NCBI GenBank assembly: GCA_028622995.1
Contig: JAJQJQ010000056.1
Location: 124,001 to 188,000, forward strand
Reading direction: 5' to 3'
DNA: 64,000 bases
From: Panagrolaimus kolymaensis
Lineage: Eukaryota > Nematoda > Chromadorea > Rhabditida > Panagrolaimidae
Below are positions 37,831 through 51,481 of this stretch, piece after piece. The position numbers and the translations under genes are program-made. Below the pieces are notes generated by a model, which saw only the letters and a program-made list of their open reading frames with translations, searched no databases and was not told the origin of the DNA. Each line of letters opens with the position of its first letter. Within the stretch, counting starts at the first letter, position 1.

Positions 37831-40800
37831 TTTCTACAACAAACAAAAAATATTAATACAATTAATTTATATAAAAATAGATTGCAATGAAAAGCGGTGA
37901 TATCCGAGAGAAAAAAAGCAAAACAAATCAAGCACAACAATTCCCGCGCAATACCTTAATCAAATAAAATCTTGAAGGGAAAAATAAAAGAAATTTTTTC
38001 AAATTTTTTATAAAGCTGGTTATCGAACAATTTGGTTAATTTTATGATAATCATAGTCATTTACCTAAAGTTTTATAGTAATTTTAAGATTTCAATCACA
38101 AACCATAGAAAGATTTATGGATAAACTAGGTTTACTTTAGTTTAACTATATAGTTTTCTGTCGCGCATAATAGGACTTTTAAAATAGACAAAATGTCGAC
38201 AATAAGGAAATAGAGATTGTATCAACAAATAAAATCAAGAAAAAATCAAAAAAGTGATGATTTGCTAATCAGTGATAGTAATTGCATGGCAATGTGTATC
38301 TTTTTGACCCAAAACCGTAAATAATTATAAATTACTAGAGTGGGGTTTCAAGCAAGCTGTGAAAACTTCAACTAAAAGAAGATAATAAATAGCTCAAGGG
38401 CTTAATATTGATATATTGAAACCCAAAGAAGTTTACAAATATTACAAACATGAAAATTTGCAACTACTCTTTACCTTATTTTTTAAATTTAAATTTTAAC
38501 AAACATGCTTATTAATTTATTTTCTTTGTTATGGAATAAAAGTTGTTGCTTATTGATGATCATAATGCATAATACCTAACATAATTGGAAAATGGCACAG
38601 TGAAATTTCTTCACGAAATTTCAAAAATGTTTGGTTTCTTACACTTTGGAACACCAATAAATCTGTATAAATTTTTTGTTTGTTTTCGAATAACAATTTT
38701 GTTTGTTTAATTCAAATTTTAAAGAAAGATATCATAAATTAAGAGCATCTTTAGCTTTTTAAATTCACAAGTTTTTTGTATTTGCAAGAAAAGTAAAATA
38801 TTATCAATGAAAAAAAATGTTAAAAACAAAGCACCCTTTTGGGACTCATATTTTAGAAGCTTTTCTTCGAAGTAATTTTAGGAACACCGAAAATTCGAAC
38901 ATCTTTTATCTTTGTAAAATAAAAAATTTTTCCATCGTAAACCCAAAACTGAATTTTAATATTTTTGTTTTTTTAATTATAATTTAGAATGCATTGATAT
39001 TAGTAAGAAAAAAAAACATGAGAAGCCATTTGACAACTTTTATTGGCTTTAGTTACTTTTTCTTCATTTTTCTTTTGATGATGGCAGAGGAGAGTCGAGG
39101 AGGCAGTTCAATTTTATTTTATTTTTCTTGAATTCACTGTTTAATAAACACGGAACTTATTATTTTTGTGTTTAAGAAATAGCAAATTAGCATCTTCCGG
39201 TTATTTTATCGTGTTTATTTTTGTTTTTTTATATAAAAAACTTTTTTTTAATTTGACACTCTTTGATAGAACTATTTTTCTAATTTTTGTTTATTTATTT
39301 TTTTAGAATGTTTTATTTTAAATTCTTTCTTTTAAATGACATTACGGATTCACGTTTGAGTGAATTTCGTAAATCATCAGAAAAGTTCGTTTTTGCCCTT
39401 TTTCTTATAAAAAGGCGTCAGACGGCGGCGTAGCTGCTTGCTTTAATCTGTTGCGAATTTAACATTGTGGTTAAAAAAACCCGAACTTGTGCTTTTATTT
39501 TTTCTAAAGAACGAAAGAAATGCATTTCGTGACAGCCGTTCTTCTTTTTATTTCCCACACAGTTTTTTTAACGGCATTTATTTGGCTTCTATGTTGTTGT
39601 GTATAAGATTATATTTAAGGCCATAGAAAGGAACATATAGACTGTGTTTGCCCCCAAACAAATATATTTCCGTAGTAGTAAAAAAAGATAATGTCATTAT
39701 TTTGGGTTTTTATAATCCTTTTTTAAAGGATTTATAGAAATTTCTACTCCTCTTCCTTTTTAAATTCTAACATTTATAATAATAACTAAAACATGCAAAA
39801 AAAACTTCTTTTGCAAATTTGCCCTTTTATTTCGATAGTTTTCGATGACATCTTTTTTAGACATTCATTCTTGAGACGCTTTGAATTTAAAAAAGTGTCT
39901 TTAATTATTATCTTTCTTTTCAACTAAAAAATTTTTTAAAAAGAAAAAGAAAGAGTTACTATTTTTTCTTTATAAAATCTAAAATTAAATTTTTTAAAGA
40001 TGCCGATCTAATATAAAAAAAATTAAACACGTTGTTGTTTTTTGTTTATAACAAAAAAAAGAAATAAAAAAATGGTATGACGCTTTATCTTTTTTATTCC
40101 TCTTTCTCTCACTTTCTTTAAAAGGCCATCATCATCATGGGTATAAAGAGAGAGAGATAGAAAAGTATGTATGTAAGTAATAGTGGCACAGCTTTTTTAG
40201 TTTGTTGCGAATTCAAGTCTACTTCCGGTTGAATTGTTGTTGTTGCCGTTGTTGTCGTTCGGTCGTCGAAGAGAGATGCTAACACCATCATCATCTCCTT
40301 TTCACTCTCTTTTTTTTCTTGATTAGCTTGTTGTTGTCGGGTGCTTTATTTTATTTTTAGAGGCGGTAGTTATTTATTGGCTGCTGTTGACTTTTTTAAA
40401 GCTAAAAACAAAAAAATATCTTCCTCTATTTTTTCTTTTTAATTGTTCTTTGATAAAAAATATTTTTGGCTTCAAACTTTAAAAATAAGTTAAGTAAATT
40501 GATTCAATAATTGGTTCAATTTTTAATATTTTCTATTTTGAAATTTTATAATTCTGTCTCCCCAGTTTTTTTTTGACGTACATATATTAGCAGCCTTTCT
40601 TCTTCTTATTCATATTTCACATCACACAAAAGAATCATTTTACTACTTTTACTTTTATTTTGCACTTGCTTCTCTGATAAATATTTACTTTTATATTCGC
40701 GCGTAAAGTTAGAAGTACATATAAATTATGTATCTCTTGTGGTTTGTTAAAGAAAAAACGCAGCTTCTTCAAGAAACAAAAAATAAGGATGCAAATATGT

Positions 40801-43126
40801 ATGGGTATTTTCTAAATTTTATCAAGAAATGGCATTTTTTTCAACTTGACTTCAAAAAAAAAGAAGAAAGAAGAAGCAACAACCCAGTTTTTACTAAACT
40901 CAATTAGCATCATCGACATCATCATCAGTGCGACAAATAGGCGGCAAAAAATTAAATAAAAAAGACTAGCTCTAATTTTATTAAAAAATATATAAATATT
41001 TCAAGACTCATACATACAAACATTTGCTGTGATTCATCCATTCTCCTTCTTCTTCGTCACACTTTTAATTTTTGCCGACAAAAAAAATAGACATTTATTT
41101 TGTTATAATTATTTTCCTTTTTTACTTCCAATTCTTTCATTTATTTTTTTTTTTTTCATTGTTTTCTAAAAGTTTTCTTTCGTCCATCGCTTCTTTTTAT
41201 TTAGTCAAAAAACAGATATCTGACAAGATCAAGAAAATCCTTAACTTTTTTGTCATCGTCAAAATGAGGGATATTTTTTGTTTTTTTGATGGAAACAGCT
41301 GACGACGACAACTCGGCACTCCTTTTTGTTTTACGGGAGTTAAACCACCTTTCAAAAAAAAAACCAGAGCTTTCATTATTCTTCTTTTTTTCTTCTTCGT
41401 TGATTATTGAGCAAATTTACTGTGTGTTAAAAAAGACAACCACTTCGTAATGAGATATGTGATTGATTGAAAGCAATGAATGCCAAACTCTCTTTCTTTT
41501 TTTCATGATGATAGAAATTTCTTTCCATCAATGATTGTCATTGAGAAAGGTTGCTTGCTTGCTTGCTCAACAACGACAACCAAATCTTCTTGTTTTTCTC
41601 ACAGGAAGCAAAGGGAAAGAAGTAATTCACAAAAACAACAAATTTGTGTTTTCACTTAATTTTTTTTTAAATATTCAATCCCGGTTGTTTATTCATCCTT
41701 TTTCCTTTCTTTTTCTAAGATTTTTTAAAACTTTTATTTTATTTTTATTCACACGCCTTTTTAAAGTTTATAAAAAGCTTTTCTCATTCACTCAAACAAA
41801 ATAGAAATATTAAATTTTTTATTTTAAATATCAAGTAAAAACACACACACATACACACATTCTAATTATTTATTGTAATTTTATGTTTTCTTCCCCTTAA
41901 TTTTTTTAAAGTTTGTTCTTTAATTTTTTTTAAATGTTAAATTGGCTACAGCCCAGCCCTTAATCAGGAGAACTTGCAAATACTTATTTTAAAAATAAGC
42001 CTCCCTTATTGACCAATTTTATCGAGCAGCAAAGAAAAAAAAAACAAATAATTACCAAAAGAAAAGAAAGAAAAATAGTCAAAGGACACAATTTTTTTCT
42101 TCTTTACTTTGACTTTATTTTTCCACTCATACAAGCAAAACTAACTTGAATGTAGCATAATTCCCTTGCTTTTCGGTGCCTTTACTAAAACTCCTTTTCA
42201 ATGTGCTTTTTTGACTTTCCTTGTTTTTTTTGTTGTTTCCTTTTTTGGCAAATGCGCTTTTCTTTTTTTTGCTTTTTGACGGTGAAAATTTGTTTTTGAA
42301 TAATGTATCATTTTTTTAAGCACAAAAAAACTTTTGCATACAGATTCATATCCGTCAAAAAGAGAGACAGCAAAAAGAAACAAGAAAGGAGGAAAGTATA
42401 AACTTTTTTAATAAAGTTTTTTTATTCAAAATATGCTGCTATAAAATAAATGAAACAACAAAAAGTTATTTTCTGTTTTCAAAGTTATGAGTCGTGAACA
42501 CTTGTTTTTTTTCTGTAAAATTTTTTGTTTTTTGAATTTTTATTTAGGTTTTATTTTTTTCATTCAAAAAATATGGGGTAAAAATCTAACAACAAAATTT
42601 TTTTTCACAAAGTATGCCTATGGGAATTTTGTCATCTTCGGCGTTGTTGAATACATACTTTCACTCTTGTGCTGGTGTCCAAAGTAGGAAGGCGTGGCAT
42701 ACATCCATATCTATCTAAACCGCAATTTAACATTTTTCGTTCACGCTGCTGCTTGGGCATGGATATTATGTAGGAGGGAAGCAGCTTTCTCTTCCTCTCT
42801 TTTTTTGGTCACTAAAAAAATTTGTTTCAATGTTTTTTATAAAAAAAACAAACCAATGGTTTTAGCCTATTTTTTGTTTTCATCTTTTTAAATATTGCCT
42901 TTGGTATTATTTTTTTATTTCTTTCAAATTACCATGTTTATGAGTTCTTGTAAAAACCCACTTTTTTTAGCCCTTTTTTATCGAGAAAAAGAGCTGCTTT
43001 TATTTCTTTTCTTTTTTATTTTATTGAATTAGTCGCGCGCATTTTGGATTTAAGCTTAAAATTTGTATTCTTTTTTTTGTTGTTATTAATATTATTTTTT
43101 AATAACAGGTGAAAAAAAAATAAAAA
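37831..43126. other. 5.3 kb gene-free tract between divergent genes
   Basis: Upstream DNA for pig-1 (left) and the neuropeptide receptor gene (right). No recognisable gene. It is T-rich with A/T runs. A TATAAAAAGGC sequence (from 39406) followed by a GC-richer patch (GACGGCGGCGTAGC) resembles a core promoter but nothing convincing lies downstream. Microsatellites: TTGC x4 near 41550, (AC)n near 41840, (GA)n near 40150. Unrecognised 5' exons of the receptor gene could be here. Confidence 0.6.
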
Positions 43127-45665
43127 ATGGATATTTTGGCTTTACAACATCCACCATCGACAAATTATTCTGATGCATATTATAAAAATGATAGTTTATG
43201 GATTGAAGACGAGTTTTCTAATAACAATACCAATGATCCAGCGGCCTATATTCTAGGAGCTCAAAATGCAATGGAACAACCCACTCCTGAATCACTTTTA
43301 TGCACCATTATATCCGTGGCATGTGAATGTCATTCATATTATCAATTTTATAATTATGAAGAAAAACTTATTTTGGGATTAATTTCATTACCAATTATAA
43401 GTTTTGGTCTTTGTGCGAATATTCTTTCAATTTGCATTTATACTCATCGAGTAATGCGTGGTTCACCAATTAATTGGTATCTCGCTGTTTTAAGTTGTTC
43501 TGATACAATTATTTTATTTTCGGCCTTTTTTGTTCTTGCTTTACCTCGGCTTGGTGAATATTTAATGATATGGTGGGCGACTTCCTTCAGGTAAGCAATC
43601 CAAAGCTTAGTGAGAATTATTACTATTACAATGTCAATCTTCTTATCATTTTTTCTCTCGCGTCATTTAATTATACATACTTACTTTTAAGAAAGCTAAA
43701 AAAAAAAATTAAATGAGACTTTAATATATTTTTTCTTGAGGAAACAACAAACTCAGCTGTCACAGCCATGAAATTGTTTAGGGTGGAAAAAAAAAAGTTT
43801 TTTTATTTCCGCTTATAAAACTTTTTTGGAACAAAAAAATATATACATAAATTTGAATGAATTTTTATCAACCGAGAATATATAGCCTCAAGCTAAAAAC
43901 TTTTTTTCTTTATTTTTCTGAGTAATAATAATGTCATTTTTTTGTGGAAATGTTAAGACGTGTGTGTGTGAGTGTATGTAGTTAAAAAGATTTGCCTTAT
44001 GACGTTTAAAAAAAGTTTTTTTATCAAACAATTGTTTTTATTCCAATTTTATTTAACCACCCTCCCTATTTTTTAAGTTTTTTTATTTCTATTCTAGCTG
44101 TGTTTTAATCAACTTTTTTTGGTTATCTATTTTAACTCGAAGAAAAAAATTTTTTCTTGATTAAGCAAAAAATAAAATAAAAATAAAATAGGGAAAAGGA
44201 TGGGAATTCCCAAATGGGAGAAGAAGAAGAAAGAAGAATGAAGTTGAGTTGAGGACGATGCTTCTTCTTCTGCCAAAAAATGTTAAGCATCCATATTGGC
44301 ATGAACCAGAATGGTTCCACTCCAAATTTCTCCTTTTTTTAAAGAAGATAAAACTAAACATAAAAAATAAAAATACACAATAGTCATTCAATGAACGAAC
44401 GATATTTACTTATTTTTTTTTGCATACAGCTGTGCCACAATTTTTTTTTCTGGAAGTTGTTTAAAAAGTCTCGACTAAAAAAAGCAAATACAAATAAGAT
44501 TATTTAAAAATGTTGTAGATATAAAAATAGTTATTTTTTGCAAAAAATCATTTTAAATTTTTGATAAGAAAAAAAATAAACTAATAAAAAGCAATAACAA
44601 CAAAAAAAATGACTAGGGAGCTTCAAAATTTTTAACTTCTGAATGAAATCAAGCATTAATAATTTGACTACGTAAAATGATGAAAAAATTGCTTTTTTAG
44701 CTACACAACTGCTCCGTATTTTTATGGTTTGATGACTATGGCTCAAACTGTGAGGTAACACTCTACTCCCACTTCTTGCTCAAATACCGTAATTTATTTT
44801 TGTATGTTTTAGCGTTTGGATGACTGTTGGAATGTCCCTGCATCGATACATAGGCGTTTGTTGTCCATTTCAATCGATAAACATTCTACGAAAAAAACGT
44901 GTGGTTGCATTTATTTGTGGATTAATTATTTTTTCGATTGCTTTTAATGCAACAAGATTTTTGGAAGTTACCGTTGTAAATAATTGTTATCGAACAAATA
45001 TAAGAGATATGATGCCAGTAAGTTAAATGAAAAAAAATAATGAATCAAAGCTTTTTTTTATTGACTCATATTTTGTTTTATAATTAAAAATATGGAAACC
45101 TTATAGGTTCTTGCACCTACGACTTTACGTCTCAATGAGACTTATCGAGTAATATTTTTTGGATGGGCATATACAATTATGATGTTTGTCGTTCCTTTTT
45201 CAATTCTCATCATAGTTAATAGCACTGTGTTATTAACCATTCGTCGCTCAAATCGTATGCATGTTACTCAATCAGCCGATGCAGTATCGAAAAAAGCTGA
45301 ATCTAAAGAGCGTCAAACTACCATTATGCTTATTGCCATTGTAGTCCTTTTTCTTTGCTGCAATACTTTAGCTTTCGTCGTAAATATTCTTGAAAATTTT
45401 AATTTTGAAGATCAACTTTATGTTACATTAGTAACTTTCAATAATTTATTAGTAAGTGCAAAAAAATTTCCCTTCGAAACCCATAATTTACTATATAATA
45501 TTTTTTTAGGTTATTGTTAATGCATCAAGCAATATATTTATTTATATGCTTTTCTCAGATAAATATCGAGTTCTCTTACATTATTATTTCTGTTGCCGTT
45601 GTTGTGGCCAACATCGGGCTTTATTCAACAATACTTACGATGATGTTCAAACTACAGCACTTTGA
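43127..45665 (+). CDS. FMRFamide-receptor-like neuropeptide GPCR
   Basis: Exons 43127-43590, 44701-44754, 44813-45017, 45107-45451, 45510-45665; 407 residues in phase, with a 1.1 kb first intron. Class A seven-pass receptor. The long N-terminus has N-glycosylation sequons (NYS, NDS, NNT). TM1 carries the G-x-x-x-N pattern (LCANILSICIY), TM2 has LAVLSCSD, and TM3 ends in SLHRYIGVCCPF, where the usual E/D-R-Y is H-R-Y. TM6 follows a KERQTTIMLIAIVVLFLCCN segment, and TM7 is NASSNIFIYMLFSDKYR, the N-x-x-x-Y variant typical of nematode FRPR/DMSR receptors. Such receptors bind FMRFamide-like or myosuppressin-like peptides and signal through G proteins in neurons or muscle; the ligand cannot be told. 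The short last exon ends in a Cys-rich patch (CCRCCG) that may be palmitoylated. Confidence 0.85.
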
Positions 45666-46758
45666 GAGAAAAAAATGCAAATTTTGATGTTACAAAAAAT
45701 CTTGTTTTTTTCTTCTGCTTTTTAAACGGTGTCTTTTCAACAACAAAAATATCGGGTTTTTTTACTATATAAAATTTTAAGCGTTTTTTCTTTTCTTTCT
45801 TTATCATTGCCAAATATTCGTTTGATTTAATTACGCTTTAAACTATAAAAATTTATAACCTCGTAAATTCAAAAAAATGTATTATTGTATTATAGGCTTT
45901 GTAAGTGTATTGTGCCTTTAAATAAATTTAAAAAAGTTAAAGTAAATGGAGAAAAAAAATTATGAGTCATATGATTGCACCGGGAAGGTGTTTTTACAAA
46001 AATTAATTTAAATAAATTAGAAAAGGCGTGTGCAGGAAAAAAAAGAGATATCAAAGTGTAAACTTTTTTTGGATACACATAAGCGAAATTTGAATTCAGA
46101 TTAAAAAAATTATCAGCTTTTTATATATACAAAATTGGAAAACTTATTATAGTAAGATTAGGTACAAGTATTCAACCGGAAAATTATATAATCAAAAAAT
46201 GCAACGACAACAACAAAAATAAAACAAGTTAATTACAGAGTTACCACCTTTAATAATTTTTTGATTCTTAAATTTAATTTTTCTTTCTTCAATCTTTTTA
46301 AGTTTGACACATTTTTGTGTTAAATGTGTTTTATTCCAATTTAAATTATGTATTAAAAATAAATATCACGAGTTAAATATTTAATATTTTAAATTTTTTT
46401 AAATGAAATCATAGCCATAAAATTAAAAGCATATGTAAATTTGAATTTGACGTTGGCTATCTTTGATGCTAAAAACTTTAAAAAGTTTAGCAGGTGAAAA
46501 AAAAAATTTGGTTGAAACAAGCTTTTACTTTTTAAGTTTATTAATTTAATCTTTTTTTTTCCACAGTTCAAAGAAATGTTAGGTCTCATAATTCAACCAC
46601 CAACAACGTAGAAATTTTTATTAGTTAAAAAGTCAATTTGTAAAATCTAATATTTTGGTTTTTAACTTTTGATATTTTATTTATTTATTTATTCTTTAGA
46701 ATGTATATTTGCAATGTTATAAAACTATCTTCTTTTAGTAACATCGGTAAAAATTTTG
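45666..46758. other. Intergenic stretch between two GPCR genes
   Basis: 1.1 kb, AT-rich, 3' UTR of the neuropeptide receptor gene followed by presumed promoter of the SRE-class gene. An acceptor-like CTTCTTTTAG ends at 46739. No gene seen. Confidence 0.55.
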
Positions 46759-47935
46759 ATGGATTTTTGTTTTAATTATGGCTGTTTTTTAGATGAAATT
46801 TCGAATAATATTTTAACTGCCATTTTTATCATGCATATAATTGAAATAATATTTTCTATAATTAGTTGGTTTTTAGTTACTTACATTGCGATATTACTTA
46901 AAGGAACGGTATTTAAATTATTTCATATAAATATTTGCTTTTTTCTTACAATATTTTTTGTAATTTATTATTTTCATTTTGTTTTTCGAAGTTCATTATT
47001 TGTTATTTGTTATGCTAATACAGTCTAAGGTAATCTTTTCCTTATCAATTTTTGATTTGTTAAAAAAATTTGTTGAGGCACTTAGGATAAATTGAACTTT
47101 GTTCTTTTTTTTAAGAATTATAAGTTTATTTTTGCTATTAAATTTTTTGTTTTTACTTTGGTTGACTAAACACACTTCTAAATTTAGTAAACTAATTTAA
47201 TTAGAATCGTAGGATTCATGACAATTATTTAAGCGCTTTGTTAAAATTTATGACTGAAGTTTAATTTAAATTTTATTACAGATGTTTCACCTGATGGCCC
47301 ATTAAAATGGCTCCATGTTGGACAAGAATTCAGCCTTTTTGTTGGTGGAATTATGTATCCTTTAATGTATGTTGAAAGATTTTATGCATCTCGAGATTTA
47401 AAAAGATATGAAAAAATTACTAATGTTTGCATTTCTTTCACTTTGACATTATTTGCTTTTATTTTGGTAATTATTTTTGAAGTAGCAAGTTCCTATGGAT
47501 TAATAGAAGTTGTGGTAATGCCATTCATAATTCTTGGTTGTAATTTATTTTCTGCAGTTGGAATGTATTTTATTGTTAAAAACAATAAACTATTTTTGCA
47601 ACATTATTATTCCTATCAACTTTCAGTTAAACTTCAGGTTTGTGAAATGCTCTCAACGGTCTGAATTTTTTTTATAAATTAATTTACAGATGAAAGAAAA
47701 TATACGAGCATGTTCTCCAATATTTCCAAATCTTATTTTAGCCACCTGTTCGGCTAGTGTTGGAGCAGTTATTTATGGATTTGCATTTTATAGCAAAGGT
47801 CAGATTGGACTTTTATTAAGTTCACTCTTTGATTGTGGAATAAGTTTTTACATGTGTACTGCACCAGTAATATTAATAATTTTTGTAAAAGAATTACGCA
47901 AATTTTCTTTAATTTCCTGTTTGAAAACTGTGTGA
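46759..47935 (+). pseudogene. SRE-class chemoreceptor, apparent in-frame stop
   Basis: Three blocks: about 46759-47036, 47282-47637, 47690-47935. Nematode serpentine receptor of the SRE family, presumed chemosensory. Several hydrophobic segments are present, with the SRE pattern YVERFYASRDLKRYE after a presumed TM3 and YSYQLSVKLQMKENIRA before later segments, matching the family's Y-x-L-S-x-R-x-Q-x-x-E-N-x-R region. Blocks two and three join in phase. Block one reaches a consensus donor (AG|GTAATC) in the right phase, but the codon immediately before it is TAA. Weaker upstream donors (GTTATG near 47012 or GTTCAT) would avoid the stop, so this may be a functional gene with an unusual donor or a recently broken copy. 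The N-terminus is also uncertain: the frame stays open back to an acceptor at 46739. Confidence 0.7.
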
Positions 47936-48761
47936 CCTCGAGAACAAAATGAACAAAACATTTATTTTCAACAACTTCGATCACAATGGTCGTGAAATAT
48001 CAAATAAATGAAGGCCGTAGAAATAAGGGAGAAAAGGGTAAAATAAAAATCAGTAACATTAATAACACTTCGCCGTTGGAAAATTTACATTTATTGCAAA
48101 TAAAGATATTTCAGCAAAAAAACGTTTGATGAATTATCAACACAAAAATAATAAAGCGAAACAGATTCCTCATTTGATGTGTAAAAGAAGACCTAATTTC
48201 TCTCAAAAAAAGGTATAAAATATTTGCTCTTGCTAAAAAGCAAGAGCTTTCCAAAATTTATAAATTTTCAAGCCACAATGAAGGGCATGAATTTTAATAC
48301 GAACCTTTAGGAACGTTAAATAGTTCGAATATGAAAACCAAAAGACAGGTTCAAATGCGGCGAGAAAAAAATAAACTAAATGAATCGAATTCGTATGCCA
48401 GACAACTAAAGAAATAGTCTTCCATTCATTTTTGAAAAATGTTTGATTGTGGTTCAACGGAAATTTTTTTATCTTTGCTTTTTTGTCCACAAAATTAATA
48501 ATTCAATAATTAAACATTTTTAACTTGAAAATTTTAATTAATTTACATATATAAATGGTTATATTCTCTTTTTTGAGAAGTTTATACAAAACCCGAACCG
48601 AAACAAACGCTTTCTTAAAATTTCTTTAACTTGATTTGAATTTAAGATTTTTGTTTCTTTTACTTTTCTGTAGCTAAAAGGAGATGTTGCAATTAAAAAT
48701 TCATGGAAAACTTTATTAATAATTTAAAAATAATAAATAGTAACAAAAAGGCAGAAGAAAA
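47936..48761. other. Convergent intergenic region with strong hairpin
   Basis: 826 bp between the SRE-class gene (+) and MOGS (-), so it holds two 3' ends. Contains a perfect 9-bp hairpin at 48226-48247, listed separately. No gene seen. Confidence 0.55.
48226..48247. repeat. Perfect 9-bp stem, 4-nt loop hairpin
   Basis: GCTCTTGCT, loop AAAA, AGCAAGAGC. It sits between convergent genes about 290 bp past the SRE-class stop codon. Could be an RNA 3'-end structure, a relic of a small inverted-repeat element, or chance. Confidence 0.75.
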
Positions 48762-51481
48762 TTAATCATATTTTTCTGCCATCATGTTTAGCACCAAAGC
48801 TGTCCATCCAGTGAAAGGATGTGAACCGGAGCCTTTTCCAGTTTTATCGTGATAATGTTCCCAAAAATGACCCGTAGCTTGATATTGTGTAGCAATATTA
48901 GTTATAACATTATGACGTAATTCCGAATATAAACTTCTTGCAATTTCACTATGAGGTCCTGAGATTGAATAATGTTTGAGTGCAGCTAAAGCAAGATAAT
49001 TCATGTTAATCCAAATTGGACCTCTCCAATATGGTCCATCATGTTGGGTGTTATAACGCATATAATATGGAGATTTGGGTGAAAGTGATCGTAATCCATA
49101 TGGGGTCCATAGCTCCTAAAAACATTTAAAACTAAAAGAATCAAAAAAAGTTATTTGCTTACTTCAGTTTTAAGACCATTAAGAATAATTCCAAGTTTAT
49201 CAGAAGTTGATGGCAATAATCGAAGTAAAAACGGAAAAAGATTTAAATAACCATAAACATTATCAACTAATTGCATTTTTGGTTGAGATTGGACATCTCT
49301 TTTTTTAGTAACATGAATTTGTCCATTTTTATCTTGAGTTTTAATTTCTTTAAGAATTACTTTTTCACTATGGAATCCATAATCAAAGTATCGCTTTTTT
49401 GATTCAGACCAATGCCATTTATCAAGATTTTCAACATTATTAAAAAGTGTCATATCTTGTTCAATTTCAGGCATAAAAGCTGTATCACTTGCATATTCAG
49501 CTATTTGGCGAAGGACTCGACTTGAAAGTGCCATCCAACATAAAAGATCGAGATGATGCTCCTAAAAATCTGGTTTTTGTTTGGGGAAAAATAATTTATG
49601 AATCTAACATCATTTGTTGGGTGACTAGCTCGTGGAAAATCATCCAATCCACTTGGCAATGTTTTAGGATTTAATTCAAGTTGTGTAGTTTCATTTCTTC
49701 CTCGCCATCGAAAAGTTCCCTTTTTGGATCCTTTTTGAGTTTCTTTAAGCCATAAATACCATTGCTTTAGGCGAGGATAAAATTGAACGAGGCGGTGAGA
49801 ATGCTTTGTCATAAACTAAAAAATATTTTTTTGGAAATAATTAAGTTTTTAAAATTTAAATAACTAACATCCGTGGATTTCATTAGGCTTTCAATAACAT
49901 AGAAAAACATGGGTGGATTTGCAACATCCGGATGTTGAGTAATATATTCAGCTGGAACTTTGCTTCGAGCTTCAGCATCTAAAATCATTTCGCGTGGAAT
50001 CCATCCATTCGAAGTCATAGTATCAAGCCAGCTACTTAGAATCTAAATTTTAAAATAATGTTCATTTTTTTTGAAACTATGTTTTCATAGTAATCCCTTA
50101 CATTTAAAGTCAACAAAGGATTAAAATTTTTAATTAATAAATTATGAAATCCTTCATCCCATAGAAATCCTCGAGGAAAGAAAGGTCGTGAAGGCACACC
50201 AGATAATAGCGATAAAGGGCCATATGGTTTTATTTCATCATTAACATCAACTTCAGAATATCCATTCCAATAACCAATACTTCCAAGCATGTTTGAAAGT
50301 GCAGCACGGCCCATTGTTTCATAACTTGTTGGATAATTCTAAAAATAAATGAAGATCAGAAAACTGTTATGTATCAGAAAAAATTAACTGTTTGTTTTAG
50401 TTCATATTTTTCTTCAAATTGCTTTCGGAAGGTTTCAAGTTTTTCTTGGAAAACTTCATCAAATTTTCCTTCAAGCGACTTTCCATTACCTTCAAAGTGC
50501 ATTCGAAGTAAAGCTTTTTCTAAAATTGATGCATTTAAAATTTATCAGCTACCAAAAAAACGCAACCTTCAACAGTAAATTGCACAAATAAAAGTTGTCG
50601 AGAATCATCATTTTTTAAATTTTGTCCTGCTTTTGCGTCGCTAATAAAGAAATTTCCATTTTGATCATCAACAATAAGTGCACGAACATTATCGGTTAAA
50701 CCAACTAATTTAAATCCTGGCTGAACTTGAAATGATGCTTGCGAAACTATTGGATTATTAGATTCAAAACGGATTCGGAAATTTCCAATTCCATCAATAT
50801 TTCCAACATAACTTTCAACTTTTCCATCTGAACCAATTTCAGGATATAAAGTATCTTCTTGATTTTCCAAATAAAAATAAAATACAAAAGTATATTTTAC
50901 ATTTGGTAGTTTCTGAGTTATGGGATGCATTTTAACTTCGGCTGTGTATGATTGTTTAAATCCAAGCCAATTTGTTTCAAAGCTAAGTTCATTATCAACG
51001 ACATGTTGATGTCCAAACGTTTCTCCATCACTATCTTGCCACATATATTGGATTCCATCTTCTTGTCGACAATCATGACGAAGTTTGTCAATCCCGCCAG
51101 GGGCTTGTCTAAACCAAATTAATCCAAACAAAGGTGAATTAACTTTTCGAGTTTTTAAACCAAAATATACATGTGGCCGATATGAGCCCCAAGCATTCTA
51201 AAACATAACAAAAAACTGTTTAAAAGTTATATGAAAGTATCACTCACTGAATCATAAGCGTTTGCTAAACTTGCATTTGGTAGATTCGACCTTTCCAGCT
51301 TAAAAGAATTACTGATAGTAGAAAATCAATAAACAACGAGAACGCTTGTTAAGCCAATAGCAATTGGAAGGGAATATGCGAACATTTGGGCTTCTTTAGA
51401 TCGACCTACTTTTTCATATGGAACCGATTTATTTTTATCTTCTCCTTTATTATTTTCTGGTTTAACATTTCTTTTCTTCAT
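48762..51481 (-). CDS. MOGS: Mannosyl-oligosaccharide glucosidase (ER glucosidase I)
   Basis: Exons 51338-51481, 51248-51298, 50567-51197, 50389-50519, 50102-50338, 49869-50042, 49609-49815, 49163-49561, 48762-49115; 775 residues. GH63 type II ER membrane enzyme that removes the outermost glucose from new N-glycans. A basic cytosolic N-terminus precedes a signal anchor (about residues 33-50). The luminal part starts with [15 protein letters not shown], typical of glucosidase I, and contains [15 protein letters not shown] and [17 protein letters not shown] with W-E-H-Y near the C-terminus, the GH63 catalytic core. Within the anchor the frame meets TGA; a 39-nt intron 51299-51337 (GT...AAG) restores the frame. 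Without it the gene would be broken at the membrane anchor. Divergent from NFU1, 312 bp apart. Confidence 0.9.

Noticed and set aside
39406..39440. TATAAAAAGGC plus GC-rich patch as a promoter of a hidden gene
   Set aside because: No open reading frame, spliced or not, follows on the + strand within a sensible distance; kept only as a remark.
37831..43126. Long non-coding RNA gene in the 5.3 kb tract
   Set aside because: Plausible, but nothing in the sequence supports it without transcript data.
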